From contig CM073885.1 in the NCBI GenBank assembly GCA_037176705.1, positions 166,584,290-166,648,289 of the forward strand: 64,000 nt of DNA, given 5' to 3'. The notes below the pieces were generated by a model. That model saw nothing but the letters and a program-made list of their open reading frames with translations. It had not been told where the DNA came from and searched no databases. The position numbers were made by a program, and so were the translations under genes. Shown piece by piece: positions 43,870 through 55,261 of this stretch (its first letter is position 1; each line of letters starts with the position of its first letter). The stretch comes from Molossus alvarezi. Lineage: Eukaryota > Chordata > Mammalia > Chiroptera > Molossidae.

Positions 43870-45250
43870 TTTAACATTTGTACTGAATCTGGCAGCTTCA
43901 CCATCTCTTCTACTTCTCTGTTCAAATCATCATAATCTCTTCCCTGAACTATTGTACATTCTTCCTAGGTGGTTCACCTGTTTTTATTTTTGCTTCTCGG
44001 TTCCCATAGCCTGTTATCCCTTAAAGAGTAAAACTGAATCATGGTACATCTCACCTGTCCCCACCGCCAGAATACAACCTAAACACTTTACCATGGCCCA
44101 TAGTGACTTGTAGGCTCCAGCCTCTTTTTATCTCCTTCCTTCCTCACTGGGTGCTTGAGGTCAGGTCCTTACAATATCTCAAGAAAGAGAATTTTCTGAG
44201 ACTCACATGGGAGAATGAGTGAACCTCCTTTGCATGAAATTACATCCTTGGGTTTCTAAAATCCCATTTCTCTTAATCCAGTCCTCAAAACTGTGCAGCT
44301 GGGGATTCAGGAGAGCTAGAAGCAGAATCGGCATCCAAAGTTTCCTTTCCATGGTGGAGCTGGGTCTAGTGTAGCGTCAGGCTAGTTGCAGTCTACTAGT
44401 CCATTGTGTGGGGTTCACATGGCTGAGGGCCATGTGGGAAAATGCAGGGGAGCCAAGAGAGTGCACACCTTGCAACAAGAGTCACAAGAGTCTCAAAAAC
44501 ACAAGAGAGCAAGAGCCTGAACTCCTTTGTTTAGAAGATCAAATATCTCAAATCTTCCTGTGCCTGCGGTGGCCACGCCCATTCTGGCCAATGACCTGTT
44601 CCCAGGTGTGACTGACAGGCAAGTGCCTTCCCTCTGCCACCCAGGCTTTACAAGGCATGCTTCTGTTCTTCTCCGGCCCAGTCCCTTCCCTTAGTGATCT
44701 GTGCGGAACCGGCTGGTGGCATCCTGGGGAGTGCGGACTACAGCTTCCCGGAAAGGCTGCGAGTGGCATGCCTGGACTGTTTGGCCTTCCCTTTGCTCCT
44801 TTCCCCTTATTCATAACTAGGTTAATTTACAACGGTGTCACTGCCACTGTTCTCCTCAATTCCATTCTAGCCTCCCTGGCCTAGCTGGAGCCACGGTCAC
44901 TGAGCTCATTCCTGGGTCAGGGATTTTTGCTTTCTTCCTTTTCTTTTAAGATGAAATGAGATAGCTGTACCTTCACTTTGTGTACATCTCTACTTCAATG
45001 CTATCAGCTTAGAATGGTTCAACTTGACATCTTATTTGAAATACAATCTTCCTCCAACCTCTCTGTCCCCTTAGTCTTCTTGAGCGTTCTTTAGAGCACA
45101 TGTCAGAACTAAGATTATTGTACTGCGCCATCTGTTTGCCTGTTTATTGTTTGTCATGTTCACAGCATATAAGCTCTACGAGGGCTGTCCAATTAGCATC
45201 TAACACGGTGCCTGACATGTGGTAGACAGCCAGTAAATATTTGTTTAAAA
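43870..45250 (+). repeat. L2 LINE, split by a solo LTR
   Basis: Left part ends CTTTACCATGGCCCATAGTG, ACTTGTAGGCTCCAGCC. After the LTR it resumes CTGCCACTGTTCTCCTC and reaches the 3' end near GGTGCCTGACATGTGGTAGA and CAGTAAATATTTGTTT. Confidence 0.6.
44140..44848 (-). mobile_element. Second copy of the 35,289-type LTR
   Basis: Aligns along its length with 35,310-35,940 in the same orientation (GGAAACTTTGGATGC, GGAAATGGGATTTTAGAAAC on the minus strand). It holds about 50 bp extra near 44,700-44,755, and the outer 30 bp at the left are missing. Confidence 0.75.
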
Positions 45251-45349
45251 AGTACATGACAATTGTACCCCTTACAGTGCTCATCAAATATTAGTTTTTC
45301 CCTTTCTTTTATTTATTTTTCCCTTTGGCACGGTCTTATGACCCTTCTT

Positions 45350-45678
45350 ATTTTTTTTTTCTTTCAATTTTTATTAATTGATTTTTGTTACAGGTGTTTC
45401 TCCTTTCTCCCTGCCCCCCCCAAACTCCTTCCTCCCCATCCTGCCCCCCAACCCCCTGGCATTGTTGTCTATGTCCATTGGTTATGTATACATGCATATA
45501 AGTTCTTTGGTTCATCTCATCTATCCCCCCACATCCCCGTACTCTGAGGTTTGTCAGTCTGAACCATACTCCTTTCTATATCCCTGGGTCTATTTTGTTC
45601 ATCAGCCCACATGTTCATTATATTCCACAAATAAGTGAGATCATGTGGTATTTGTCTTTCTCGGATTGGCTTATTTCC
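45350..45678 (-). mobile_element. Young 5'-truncated L1 3' end
   Basis: T-rich start, then GATTTTTGTTACAGGTGTTT, ATGTATACATGCATATAAGT and CCACAAATAAGTGAGATCAT. The target duplication CTTCTTATTTT lies on both sides (about 45,344 and 45,680). Confidence 0.9.
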
Positions 45679-45829
45679 CTTCTTCTTATTTTGAACCTGA
45701 AGGCATTGAATCTGCCAGTTGGTTTGGTCCATTCTAACTCGAATATTAAGATTTCTAGAGCATATACATGTGAACAGTTAGATTTAATATACTGCCAGTT
45801 AGGTTCTGCATGCATGAAAATCAATGTTT

Positions 45830-46440
45830 CCAGTGGCCCAGTGTATAGGAGCTGTGGAAAAGAAATATGGACAAAGAAATATGGACCTTTGCAAATTGAG
45901 GAGAAACTATCAAAATTCTAATAATAGCCAGACAAAAAAGAGAGATCAAATAGGTAGTATAAATAAGCTTATAACTATTAGAGAAGTTGACTCAATAATG
46001 AATAACTTTCCAAAATGAAAAGCACCAGGCTTAGATGGGCTTACTGGTGACGCCTACCAAACATTCAAGGAAGAAATTATACTAATTCTCTACAATCTCT
46101 TTCAGAGGATAGAAGTATAAGGCATATTTTATAAATTATTCTATGAGGTCAGCATTACCTTTATACAAAAAGTAGACAAAGACATTACGAAAACAAAACA
46201 ACAAAAGCAATAGACCATAGAAGTAAGAATTCTCAACAAAATATTGGCAAATCTAATCCAACAGTGGATAAAAACCCAGGACCAAGTGGGATTTATCCCA
46301 GATTTATGAGGCTGGTTCAATATTCAAAAATCAATAAATTGTACTACATCAAATCAAAAGGCTAAAGAAGGAAAATAACATAATCATGTCATAGATACAG
46401 AAAAAGCATTTGACAAAATATATATTATAAATGATAAAAG
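45830..46440 (+). mobile_element. Old L1 ORF2 reverse-transcriptase fragment
   Basis: AAAAGCACCAGGCTTAGATG, GACCAAGTGGGATTTATCCC and ACAGAAAAAGCATTTGACAA are conserved ORF2 stretches. Many stops and indels. Confidence 0.75.
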
Positions 46441-46529
46441 TCCATTTATATATAAGGAAACTGAAGCTTGTAGAATTTAATGATTGAGACTAGAATGCAC
46501 GTCATGTATGCACACACTGCTCAGTCTTA

Positions 46530-46965
46530 AAAAATAAGGAAATCTGTCCATTTGAGACAACCTGGAGGACAGTATGGTAAGTGTAATAAGCCACATACAA
46601 AAAGATACATTCTGTATAATCTCACTGATATATGGAATCTAAAAATGTTGAACCCATGGTAACATAGAGTGGAATAGGGTCTAGGGGATTAGGAGAATGG
46701 GAAGATGTTGATCAGAATGGGAAGAAGTTGTCTTATAACTTTTAGTTATAAGACAAATAAGTTCTGGAGACCTGATGTAGAGCATGGTGACTAGAGTTTA
46801 CAATAATGTATGATGCACCTGAAATTTGCTAATAGAATAGATCTAAAGTGTTTTCATGACAAACAAAAGTGTGAGGTGATGGATATGTTAATGAGCTTGC
46901 TTGTGGTAATCATTTCACAATGTATATGTAATCAGAGAAATCACCTTGTATACCTTAAATATATA
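46530..46965 (+). mobile_element. Old L1M 3' end
   Basis: TAATCTCACTGATATATGGA, GAATAGGGTCTAGGGGATTA and CAAAAGTGTGAGGTGATGGA are L1M 3' landmarks. Confidence 0.65.
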
Positions 46966-47401
46966 TATTTTTATTTATTAACTTTAGCTCAATACAGCTG
47001 GGGAAAATTAATTACCTTTAAGAAGTATATTTTACTGTAAAATATGTATAAATACAGTATATCTTACTGTAGATTTTATCCTATAACTGATTTTTTCTAC
47101 CTTCTAAACTTTCTGCATGTCATTTATAATAAAATTGAATTTAAATATACTTTGAAGAATTAACAGTTTTTAGATGTTAGTTTTGATATTATGTTATTTT
47201 TCCCATGTTATTTTATGTCTTTTAATTATAAGTTATTAAGAGTATATCCTTTTAAATTTAAACACAAGAGTTCACAAAATTAAAAGGTTTTGTTGAGGAG
47301 GGATGAAATATGCAACTGATAAATGTAAGGGACAAAGAGGAAAATATTGAAATATTGATATATTTTTAAAGTAGGATGGTGGCTACATTGTGCCTATTTT
47401 A

Positions 47402-47629
47402 TTTTATTTATTTTTAAAAATATTTTCTCTTTATTGATTTTTAGAGAGTAGAAAGGAGAGAGAGAGGGATAGAAATATCGATGAGAGAGAACATCCATTG
47501 GCCGCCTTCTGCATGCCTCCCAGCTGGGGATCAGGCCCACAACCTGGGCATATGTCCTGTGCAGGAATCGAACCAGTGACCTCCTGGTGCATGGGTGATC
47601 ACTCAACCACTGAGCCACACCGGCTGGGC
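47402..47629 (-). mobile_element. Ves-type SINE (AATCAATAAA-tail subfamily)
   Basis: Complete. The target duplication CATTGTGCCxATTTTA is at 47,386 and 47,630. Confidence 0.96.
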
Positions 47630-47789
47630 CATTGTGCCCATTTTAATATTATTTTTATACTGTATATTTGTATGTATTAAATATTTCATTATAAAAAATT
47701 AGAAGTATCCTGTCTTTCTGTATGTTATTACACTCCCTTATACAAGTTCCAAAGTTGACTACAGGCACAGGTGGTGGCACAGAAATGTG

Positions 47790-47963
47790 AGTAGAAAGGA
47801 GAGAGAGAGATAGAAACATCAATGAGAGAGAACATCAATTGGCCACCTCCTACATGCCTCCAACTTGGGATTTGGTCCACAACCTGGGCATGTGCCCTGA
47901 CTGGGAATTGAACCGGTGACCTCTTGGTGCATAGGTCAACCACTGAGCCACACCAGCTGGGCT
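47790..47963 (-). mobile_element. Ves-type SINE, tail-less
   Basis: Head CCCAGCTGGTGTGGCTCAGT to the T/C region on the minus strand. The AATAAA tail and poly(A) are missing, so it is 3'-truncated or deleted. Confidence 0.9.
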
Positions 47964-48055
47964 AAAATGGAGATTTGAGAGGTATTACAACTGTATTAAA
48001 AGCTTTCTGTCACACTTTGTGATATGAAAAAAATATGTTTTAAAAAGGCACCCAA

Positions 48056-48248
48056 CCCAGCCGATGTGGCTCAGTGGATTGAGCATGTCCCATAGACTGA
48101 GAGGTCCCGGTTTGATTCCTGGTCAGGGTACATGCCCAGGTTTCTGGCTCAATCCCCAAATAGGAGCCTTGCAGGAGGCAGCTGGTCGATGTTTCTCTCT
48201 CTCCCTTCCTTTCTCTAAAAAAATCAAAACAAACATATTAAAAAAAAA
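48056..48248 (+). mobile_element. Ves-type SINE (AATCAATAAA-type, shortened)
   Basis: CCCAGCCGATGTGGCTCAGT head, box B GGTTTGATTCCT, single T/C block and AAAATCAAAACAAAC tail. Confidence 0.92.
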
Positions 48249-48249
48249 G

Positions 48250-50540
48250 ATACCCTTGAGTTTAGCATTGGTGTCTGAAGGAGAAAAAGATATAACTAAT
48301 ATATCAGAACAACAAAGATCTGAGCCACTTTTCCTGGTTGGAAAAAATCCTCATTGCTGTGCAGACATCTCTAGAAATGTTATACTCTAGGCTTTGAGAA
48401 GTTGAGATGAAGAAACAAAACACACGCTTTCTTCTGGAAGACACCTGAGCTGAGCGCTGATGAAGAAGATTGCCAAGGTTCAGATGCATTTTTACCTCAC
48501 ATGCCAACCTGCATTCAGATTTGACCAGCTCATGGTATAGAACAGGTGTGTCTGGTCATGCCTGGTGCACATTTATCTGTAGGACAAACCCACTTAATGA
48601 TATAAAGACAAAGATAGTGTAAATCGGGCCATTTCTAAATGTGGTTTTTCTAATTTGCATAAGAGCCTGAGCCACAGTCTGACAACCGACTATGTAATTA
48701 TACTGGTGAATTATGTTATGATGATATGTATTTAATTACTTACTAATTCATACAGCACGGTGTTCCACAAATAATACAAAGCAACTTAATTTTGATCTTG
48801 CTCTAGTTCTTTACATTTGGTATGTTTTACCAGGTTTCATTTTAGTTCTAACAATGTCTCTGAGATCAGAATTAACAGCCCACTTTTACAACTGAAATAT
48901 TGGTAGTTCACAAGGATTAGTTTACTTGATCAGTTGTGAGGTAAGTGTTAATATTCTCTTCTTGATGGTGGGAAAGACAGTGAAGCTTAGAGAAAAGAAA
49001 GTAAAGAAGACATATCTAATTTGAGGTGTTATTAGGAGGTGGAATTACAACTAAAACTCACTGACCTCAAAGGCTGTCATTAACCACTGTGGTACCTCCT
49101 CAGAATGTTGCATTTCTGACAGTTTTATCCAATTAAAAAAAAAAAAGTCATTCAGTTGATTTATATTTTCTAAATATGAATTTTACATTATAATTTTTAA
49201 TACTATTTTTAAAACTAAATTTAACATTATTTTTTAGAATATGAATCCAACTTAGAATTAATTTTAAATTCTTCTGATGATATGAGACAGTTCATTTTTA
49301 TTTCTAAAATATTGGTCCATTCAGGGAATTCTGCTTGTGTTTACTCATATGATTCTTACCCAATAAGTTCTAAGAGAAAATTAACCTCTATAGAAAAACA
49401 TCTGCTGTTTTATCTGTGGAGAGACCCTAAGCCAGTGCTGTTGATTTTTACAGGAGATCAAAACAGTGTGTTAATCTTTACTGTTCTCCTTGTGCCTTCA
49501 GCAAATATGTTTTCAATCTGATAAAATACAGTTGACTCACGTCTTTACCTATGACTCAATTTTTTTAAACATTAAAATGCAGTGAGTTTCCAATTACATG
49601 ACTGGGTATAAGAAGTGACAGGAGAAAGGATACTGGACGCTATCCCATTTCCAATCTAGACTTTAGTTAACGAGGACAAGCCAGGGTTGCTTTGGGAGGT
49701 ATTTTCTGAGTGCTATTTCCCATGTATATAGTCAAAGTAAATAATTGAATAAACCGTTGCTTTTTGCAGAATGCTAAATAACAAGAAAACATTATTATTC
49801 TAACAGCCATTTTTCCTGTCCACAAGATTTGGATTCTTGAAGAATCAGGTACAGATAAACCAGACACTTGACAGCTCCATTTGCCTTCCTCCAGAATCAT
49901 CGGAACCCAGACTCTGTGTCAAGTTCTTCCTCCGGCAGTAGGGTTGGAGGTCCTTCAGATGTTATGCAACTGATATCAGGGCTGTCATCCTTCTGAAGGG
50001 GTCACATGTGGGTCCTGAAGAACCTGCAGCCTGGAACTAAGGCCCGTGGCCCATGAATGCTGCTCTGATGGCCACGCAAAGCATTTCCACAGCCCAGCTG
50101 CTGATGTTACCTGGGCAAGATGACTCTGGGTGGGTGCCTGAGACCGGCCACAGAGATGGCTGACTTCTGTCTCTTAGGATAGGTGATAATGGCCTTTATC
50201 TTTTTCACACTCTTATTCTGCTGTAGGTACTCTCTTTAGGATGTTGAACTGATCTCCTAGCATCATTGTGTATCCTTGAACTATTCTGATGATCCTCAAA
50301 GATGATTGAGAACTTTCTGTCTTGCCCCATTTCTTTGGAATTTGGTCCCCCCCCCAATATTTCTGGCCAACCACCTCCCTAGGATTCTGCCAACAGATTA
50401 GACATAGGTCTTGTCAAAACTTTGATAATATGGAGGTGACAAGCTTTTCACCTACTAATGTATAATGTAGACTTCTGTAAGTATGTTGTGGAAAATTAAA
50501 TTGGGTATGTTCTATAATAATTAGAGCAACATTAAAAATT
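48250..50540. other. No gene seen
   Basis: The longest repeat-poor interval. A/T-rich except for 49,850-50,200. No retrocopy tail or clear exon recognised. Confidence 0.4.
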
Positions 50541-50542
50541 GT

Positions 50543-50768
50543 AAGAGTCTGGTCAGTGTGGTTCAGTGTTTGAGCATCGACCATACACCAAGAGGTCGCT
50601 GGCTGGATTCCCGGTCAGGGCACATGCCCAGGTTGTAGGCCCAATCCCTAGTCAGGGACATGTAGGAGGCGGCCAATGAATCTTCTCTGTCATTGATGTT
50701 TTTATCTCTCCCTCCCTCTCTCTTCCTTTCTCTCTAAAATCAATAAAGAAAAAAAGTTTAAAAAAAAG
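50543..50768 (+). mobile_element. Ves-type SINE (AATCAATAAA-tail subfamily)
   Basis: GAGTCTGGTCAGTGTGGTTC head, then box B GGCTGGATTCCC (mutated), ending AAAATCAATAAAGAAA. Confidence 0.92.
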
Positions 50769-50844
50769 TTAATTATAAGAAATGAAATATTAAATAATTA
50801 AAAATTAAGCAATAAGCTGAAATGTAAACTTTAAACTTAAGGGT

Positions 50845-51160
50845 GACATACATATCCAGTTATAAGATGAAAAAGTCCTGGGGATATAAAGTATAGTAGG
50901 GTAACTATAGTTAATAACACTGTAATATATAAAAAGTTGCTAAGAGACTCGATAAAAGTTCTCATCAGAACACAAAAAATATGTGTAACTCTGAGTGGTG
51001 ATAAATGTTAACTAGACTTATTGTTGTGATCATTTCAAAATATATACAAATATCAAATCATTATGTTGTACACCTGAAACTAATACAATGCTATATACCA
51101 ATTATATCTGAAACTAATACAATGCTATATATCAATTATATCACAATAAATTAATTAAAA
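50845..51160 (+). mobile_element. Old L1MA-like 3' end
   Basis: GGGGATATAAAGTATAGTAG, AATCATTATGTTGTACACCT and GAAACTAATACAATG form the 3' terminus. The last unit is duplicated in tandem (51,074-51,107 and 51,108-51,141). Confidence 0.75.
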
Positions 51161-51164
51161 GTGG

Positions 51165-51755
51165 CGAAGATAACATTAACAAGTATTTCTTTAGAACCTA
51201 GTAGTTTTAAGTTTATGCCTAAGCATGTTGAAAGTCAGAATGACTCACGTGTAATATTGTCTTTAAAACTGGCCTGTTTTACTAAATGTATTGGATGCAA
51301 CTTTTGCCTAACGATCGGAAAATGGATGTACATTGTGAGAGCCTAGTCGTCAGTAAGAATTTCGTGGGTTTTTGAAGCAGCACCGTGCTCAGTATTGACT
51401 TTACTTTTGGAATCTAGGACACGGCTGAAAGAACTTGCTTAGCGCCAATAACTGATTGTTTCACGTGGAGTAATCTTTCTCCCAGTCTTTTGGCCTAATA
51501 GATATTTCAGTCTCACACACTCTCCAAACAAATATTAGTCCTCTTTTCTTTCTACTGTGTCCTTGAAGAGAACCGATAGTTCATTGAAACTGAGAAAATG
51601 AAAACAAGATAGCAAGTTTCACCTCTAAAATAATAGTATAGAACTAAGATTACAGTTTAATATGGGATAACTTCTCAATATGCCAAACTTCGAAACCCTT
51701 GTTATAGGCTCATAAATGGCCTAATATAGCATTGAAAAATAATAGTTTTTGTTTA
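51165..51755. other. No gene seen
   Basis: No feature recognised. Confidence 0.35.
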
Positions 51756-51759
51756 TTTG

Positions 51760-52395
51760 TCAGTAGAAGGACATTTGGGTTGTTTCCAGTTTTGGGTGAT
51801 TTTAAACAAAGCTGCCGTGAACATGTGTATGTTTGTTTTCACGTGAACCTAAGTTTTTGCTTTGCTTGGATGAATACCTAGGAGTAGAATTGCTGGGTTG
51901 TAGAGTAGTAAATGCATGTTTAACGTTAAAGAAACTGCCAAACTGTTGTCCAAACTGATTGGGTGTACACTTTGTATTCTCACTAGGAATTGTAAAGAAT
52001 TCCATGTGCATATTTCTGATCACTTAGTATTGTCAATATTAAAAAATTCATAGCCATAGGTGTTTAGTGGTATTACATTATGGCTGTAATTTTTATTCCC
52101 TTGATGACTAATGATGCTGAGCATCTATTCATGTGCTTCTTGCCATGCATATATATTGCTTGCTGCAGTGGTTGTTCAAATCTTTTGCCCCCAAAATAAT
52201 CATTTAAACATTATTGCATTTTATGAGCTCTTTATAGCCTTGATATAAGTCCTTCACTTGATATAAGTCCTTCATCAGGTGTTATTTGCAAATATTTTCT
52301 CTGGTCTATGACCTGCCTTTTTAATATTTAACAGTGTCTTTCAAAGAGTGTACGTTCTTAATTTTGAAGTTTGAGTCATCATTTTTTCTTTATGA
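51760..52395 (-). mobile_element. Old L1 ORF2 C-terminal part, antisense
   Basis: GGACATTTGGGTTGTTTCCA, GAGTAGAATTGCTGGGTTGT, GATGCTGAGCATCTATTCAT and TTTGCAAATATTTTCTCTGG are antisense ORF2 landmarks. Confidence 0.75.
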
Positions 52396-52399
52396 ATTA

Positions 52400-52719
52400 A
52401 AATTTTGGTGTCACATATAATGGAGTATAACTCAACAATAAAGGGAACAAACTACTGATACATAAAACAATGTGGCTGAATTAAGAGAAAGAAGCCATTC
52501 CTGAAAGGCTGCATACTCTGTGATTCCCTTTACATAACATTTTGGAAAAGACAAAACTGAGCAACAGAGAATAATCAGTAGTTACCAGGGTATGGGGGTG
52601 GGGAGAGCACTGATTACAGAGGAGAGAGAGGAATTGTGGGGGTGCTACTGTAGCTTCTAAACCTTGGAGGTGCAGATTGTACAGCTATATGTGCTTGTCA
52701 AAACACAGCTCTGTTCACT
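52400..52719 (+). mobile_element. Old L1 3' end, sense
   Basis: ATGGAGTATAACTCAACAAT, CATTTTGGAAAAGACAAAAC and AGTTACCAGGGTATGGGGGT. It abuts the antisense L1 fragment head to head. Confidence 0.65.
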
Positions 52720-52737
52720 AAAAAAGTGGTTTTACTG

Positions 52738-52972
52738 GCCCTGGCTGGTTTGGCTCAGCGGTTAGAGCATCGGCCCGTGGACCAGAAAGTCCCGAGTTCA
52801 GTTCCCACTAAGGGCAAATACCTTGGTTGCGGTTTGTCACAGCCCCAGTTGGGGTGGCAGCCACTCGATGTGTCTCTCTCACATCGATGTTTCACTCTCT
52901 CTTCCTCCTTTCCCTCCTGCTCTATCTGACGATAAATGCAAAAAATGTCCTCAGATGAGGATAAAAAAAAAA
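52738..52972 (+). mobile_element. Ves-type SINE (GAGGAC-tail subfamily)
   Basis: Complete. The target duplication AAAAAAGTGGTTTTA is at 52,720 and 52,967. Confidence 0.95.
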
Positions 52973-53204
52973 GTGGTTTTAGTGTTTGGAGGTTATGCTT
53001 TAATTAAACAAAAAAGCAATTGCTTTTACCTAGTTGTCCTCTCTTTGCATGTCACTTCCTTTAGGAAGGCATTCTGAAAGCATCAAGGACATAGAGTGGG
53101 AAAGCGTTTCAGAGGTTAGGAAAGAAATTATGCAATCCCATCATACAAATGATACACAGCTGGAAAACATATGTAGAGAGTGGGGTAGGACTGTTTGCCG
53201 CATG

Positions 53205-53575
53205 GTTAATTAGGATGGAGAGGCACTGTGACAGACACTGCTAAGGTGACCCCTAAAACCATTCGCATCTGCTTCCAGAGCACACCATCTCATGAGTTTC
53301 TCCCTTGCAATCATATCTGGCTGTGTGATGAAATTTTATAGAACTTTGCAGGCCACTTATAATCTCCATTCTTTCTCTTCTCCCAAGTTCTGGAGAGATG
53401 GAGAAGATCTAACAACAATTTAAATTCCTGTGGCATGGTGGAATCACCTGGTGGAAGTAGCTTGAATTTCTAAATGACATATGGAAAGAATTTTTCAATT
53501 GGATTGTAACATGAATTAAAAATAAACTTTTATTTTGTTAAACCAACTGAGGTTTATTAGTTTTTTCTTTTGTAG
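53205..53575 (+). mobile_element. MaLR-like LTR
   Basis: GGTGACCCCTAAAACCATTC near the start and AATAAACTTTTATTTTGTTA at the end resemble old MaLR LTRs. Confidence 0.4.
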
Positions 53576-53579
53576 CACT

Positions 53580-54330
53580 TGGTGCTAACTGAAAAAAGAA
53601 ACAAAACAACAATCATTTTCCTTGTCTGTTCAGGTATATTAAAAGGTTGAAAAGTTTTTGGTAAGAGAATAATGAGATGATATATTCATGAGGGTGGAGG
53701 GATTCAGATATTTTTGGATATGGCATTTACAGTGGGAATTTTTTGAGGAGTTTCTTTTGAACTGTGGGTCTTAGGAACGCTTTTTGAACTTTCACTTGGG
53801 CTAGATTGTTATAAGGTACCTGATTAACTTATTGCTTAATGGAAGGTATGTATTAAAAACATTTTATTATGTTGGTAGATTTTTCTATTTCTCATTGCAT
53901 TTATATAATTTTTTTACTTTATATTCATTGAACTTATATTATTGCACATAACTTTAGAACTGACACTCTTCCATGGGTATTGAACCCTTTATCTTTACAG
54001 ATTGAACTTTTCCTGGTAATACTCTTAATTTATAAAAAAAATTGTTTGGTGTTAATGGAATTATGCAAGCTTTTCTTTGGTTTAGTATTTGCTTAGCATA
54101 TAAATTTCTATTTCTATTTTTCTACATTTATTCTTTTACAGTTTTTTATTTTTAATATATTGCCTATAAACAAGATATAGCTGAATTAAAAATTAGAAAA
54201 TTATCTACAATTTTCTTCTTTCTTAAATTGAAACATTAATTTACACAACTTTTTATTAGTATATATGGAATAATCTCTCATTTTATTTTGTGATTTCATT
54301 GTATCTCACCAACAGTATAGTTTTAGTAAA
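53580..54330. other. No gene seen
   Basis: Very A/T-rich, no recognised repeat. Confidence 0.4.
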
Positions 54331-54334
54331 TAGT

Positions 54335-54840
54335 GCATATAGATCAATGGAATAGAACTGGGAGTCCAGAAATAGACTCATACCTACATGGTAAATTGTT
54401 TCCAATAAAAGTGCTAGGGCAACTTATGAAGAAACTCTTTTCAACGAATGGATATCTATATGGAAAAAAAGTGAACATCAATTCTTACTTTCCCTTCTAC
54501 AGAAAAATTAACTGTAGGTGAAATATAAGACTTAAGTGGTAAAGTTAAAAGTATGAAACTTATAGGTGTGGCTCAGTGGATTAAGCGTCGTCATATGGAC
54601 TGAGAGGTCAGGGCATGTGCCTGGGTTGCGGGCTCAGTCCTCAGTAGGGGGTGTGCAGGAGGCAGCCAACCAATTTTTCTCTCTCACATCAATGTTTCTA
54701 TCTCTCTATGCAAAAAAAAAACAATAAAAACATATTTAAAAAAACAAGTATAAAACTTATAGGAGAAAACAGGATAAAATCTTCTTGCAACCTTGAATTA
54801 AAAGTTCTTTGTTGTTGACATTACAAAAAACAGATTATAT
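54335..54840 (+). mobile_element. Old L1 ORF2 fragment, split by a SINE
   Basis: ATAGATCAATGGAATAGAAC, GAGTCCAGAAATAGACTCAT is the conserved DQWNRTGSPEID region of ORF2. Confidence 0.7.
54569..54745 (+). mobile_element. Ves-type SINE lacking box B
   Basis: Box A (GTGTGGCTCAGTGGATTAAG) is present. The GGTTTGATTCC box B is deleted (GAGGTCAGGGCATG). The target duplication AAGTATxAAACTTATAGG is at 54,549 and 54,746. Confidence 0.9.
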
Positions 54841-55017
54841 TTCAGAAGCACATAATTTCTTAACAGTTCATATTAGAAATTGTATCTGAATTTTGAAATA
54901 ATCTCAAAATTACACAAAGTAAAATTTGGTAGCTGTGAAGAAAATCCTTTCAGACAGTTGTGATATTAGAAGAAAAGGGGACAATACATCCTTTTTTTAA
55001 AAAAAAATTATCTTCTT

Positions 55018-55258
55018 ATCTGGTCGGTTTGGCTCAGCAGTTAGAGCATTGACCTGCGGTTCAGAGATACCGGGGTTTGGTTTCCGCTAAGGGCACGTAC
55101 CTCAGTTGCAGTTTGTCCCCAGCCCTGGTTAGGTTGTGCAGGTGGCAACCACTCGATGTGTCCCTTTCATGTCGATGTTTCTTTCTCTCTCTCTCTCCCT
55201 CCCACTCTATCTGAACAATAAATAGAAAAAATGTCCTCTAGTGAGGATTAAAAAAAAA
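55018..55258 (+). mobile_element. Ves-type SINE (GAGGAC-tail subfamily)
   Basis: Complete, tail GTCCTCTAGTGAGGATTAAA. Flanked by ATTATCTTC at 55,009 and 55,260. Confidence 0.93.
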
Positions 55259-55261
55259 GAT

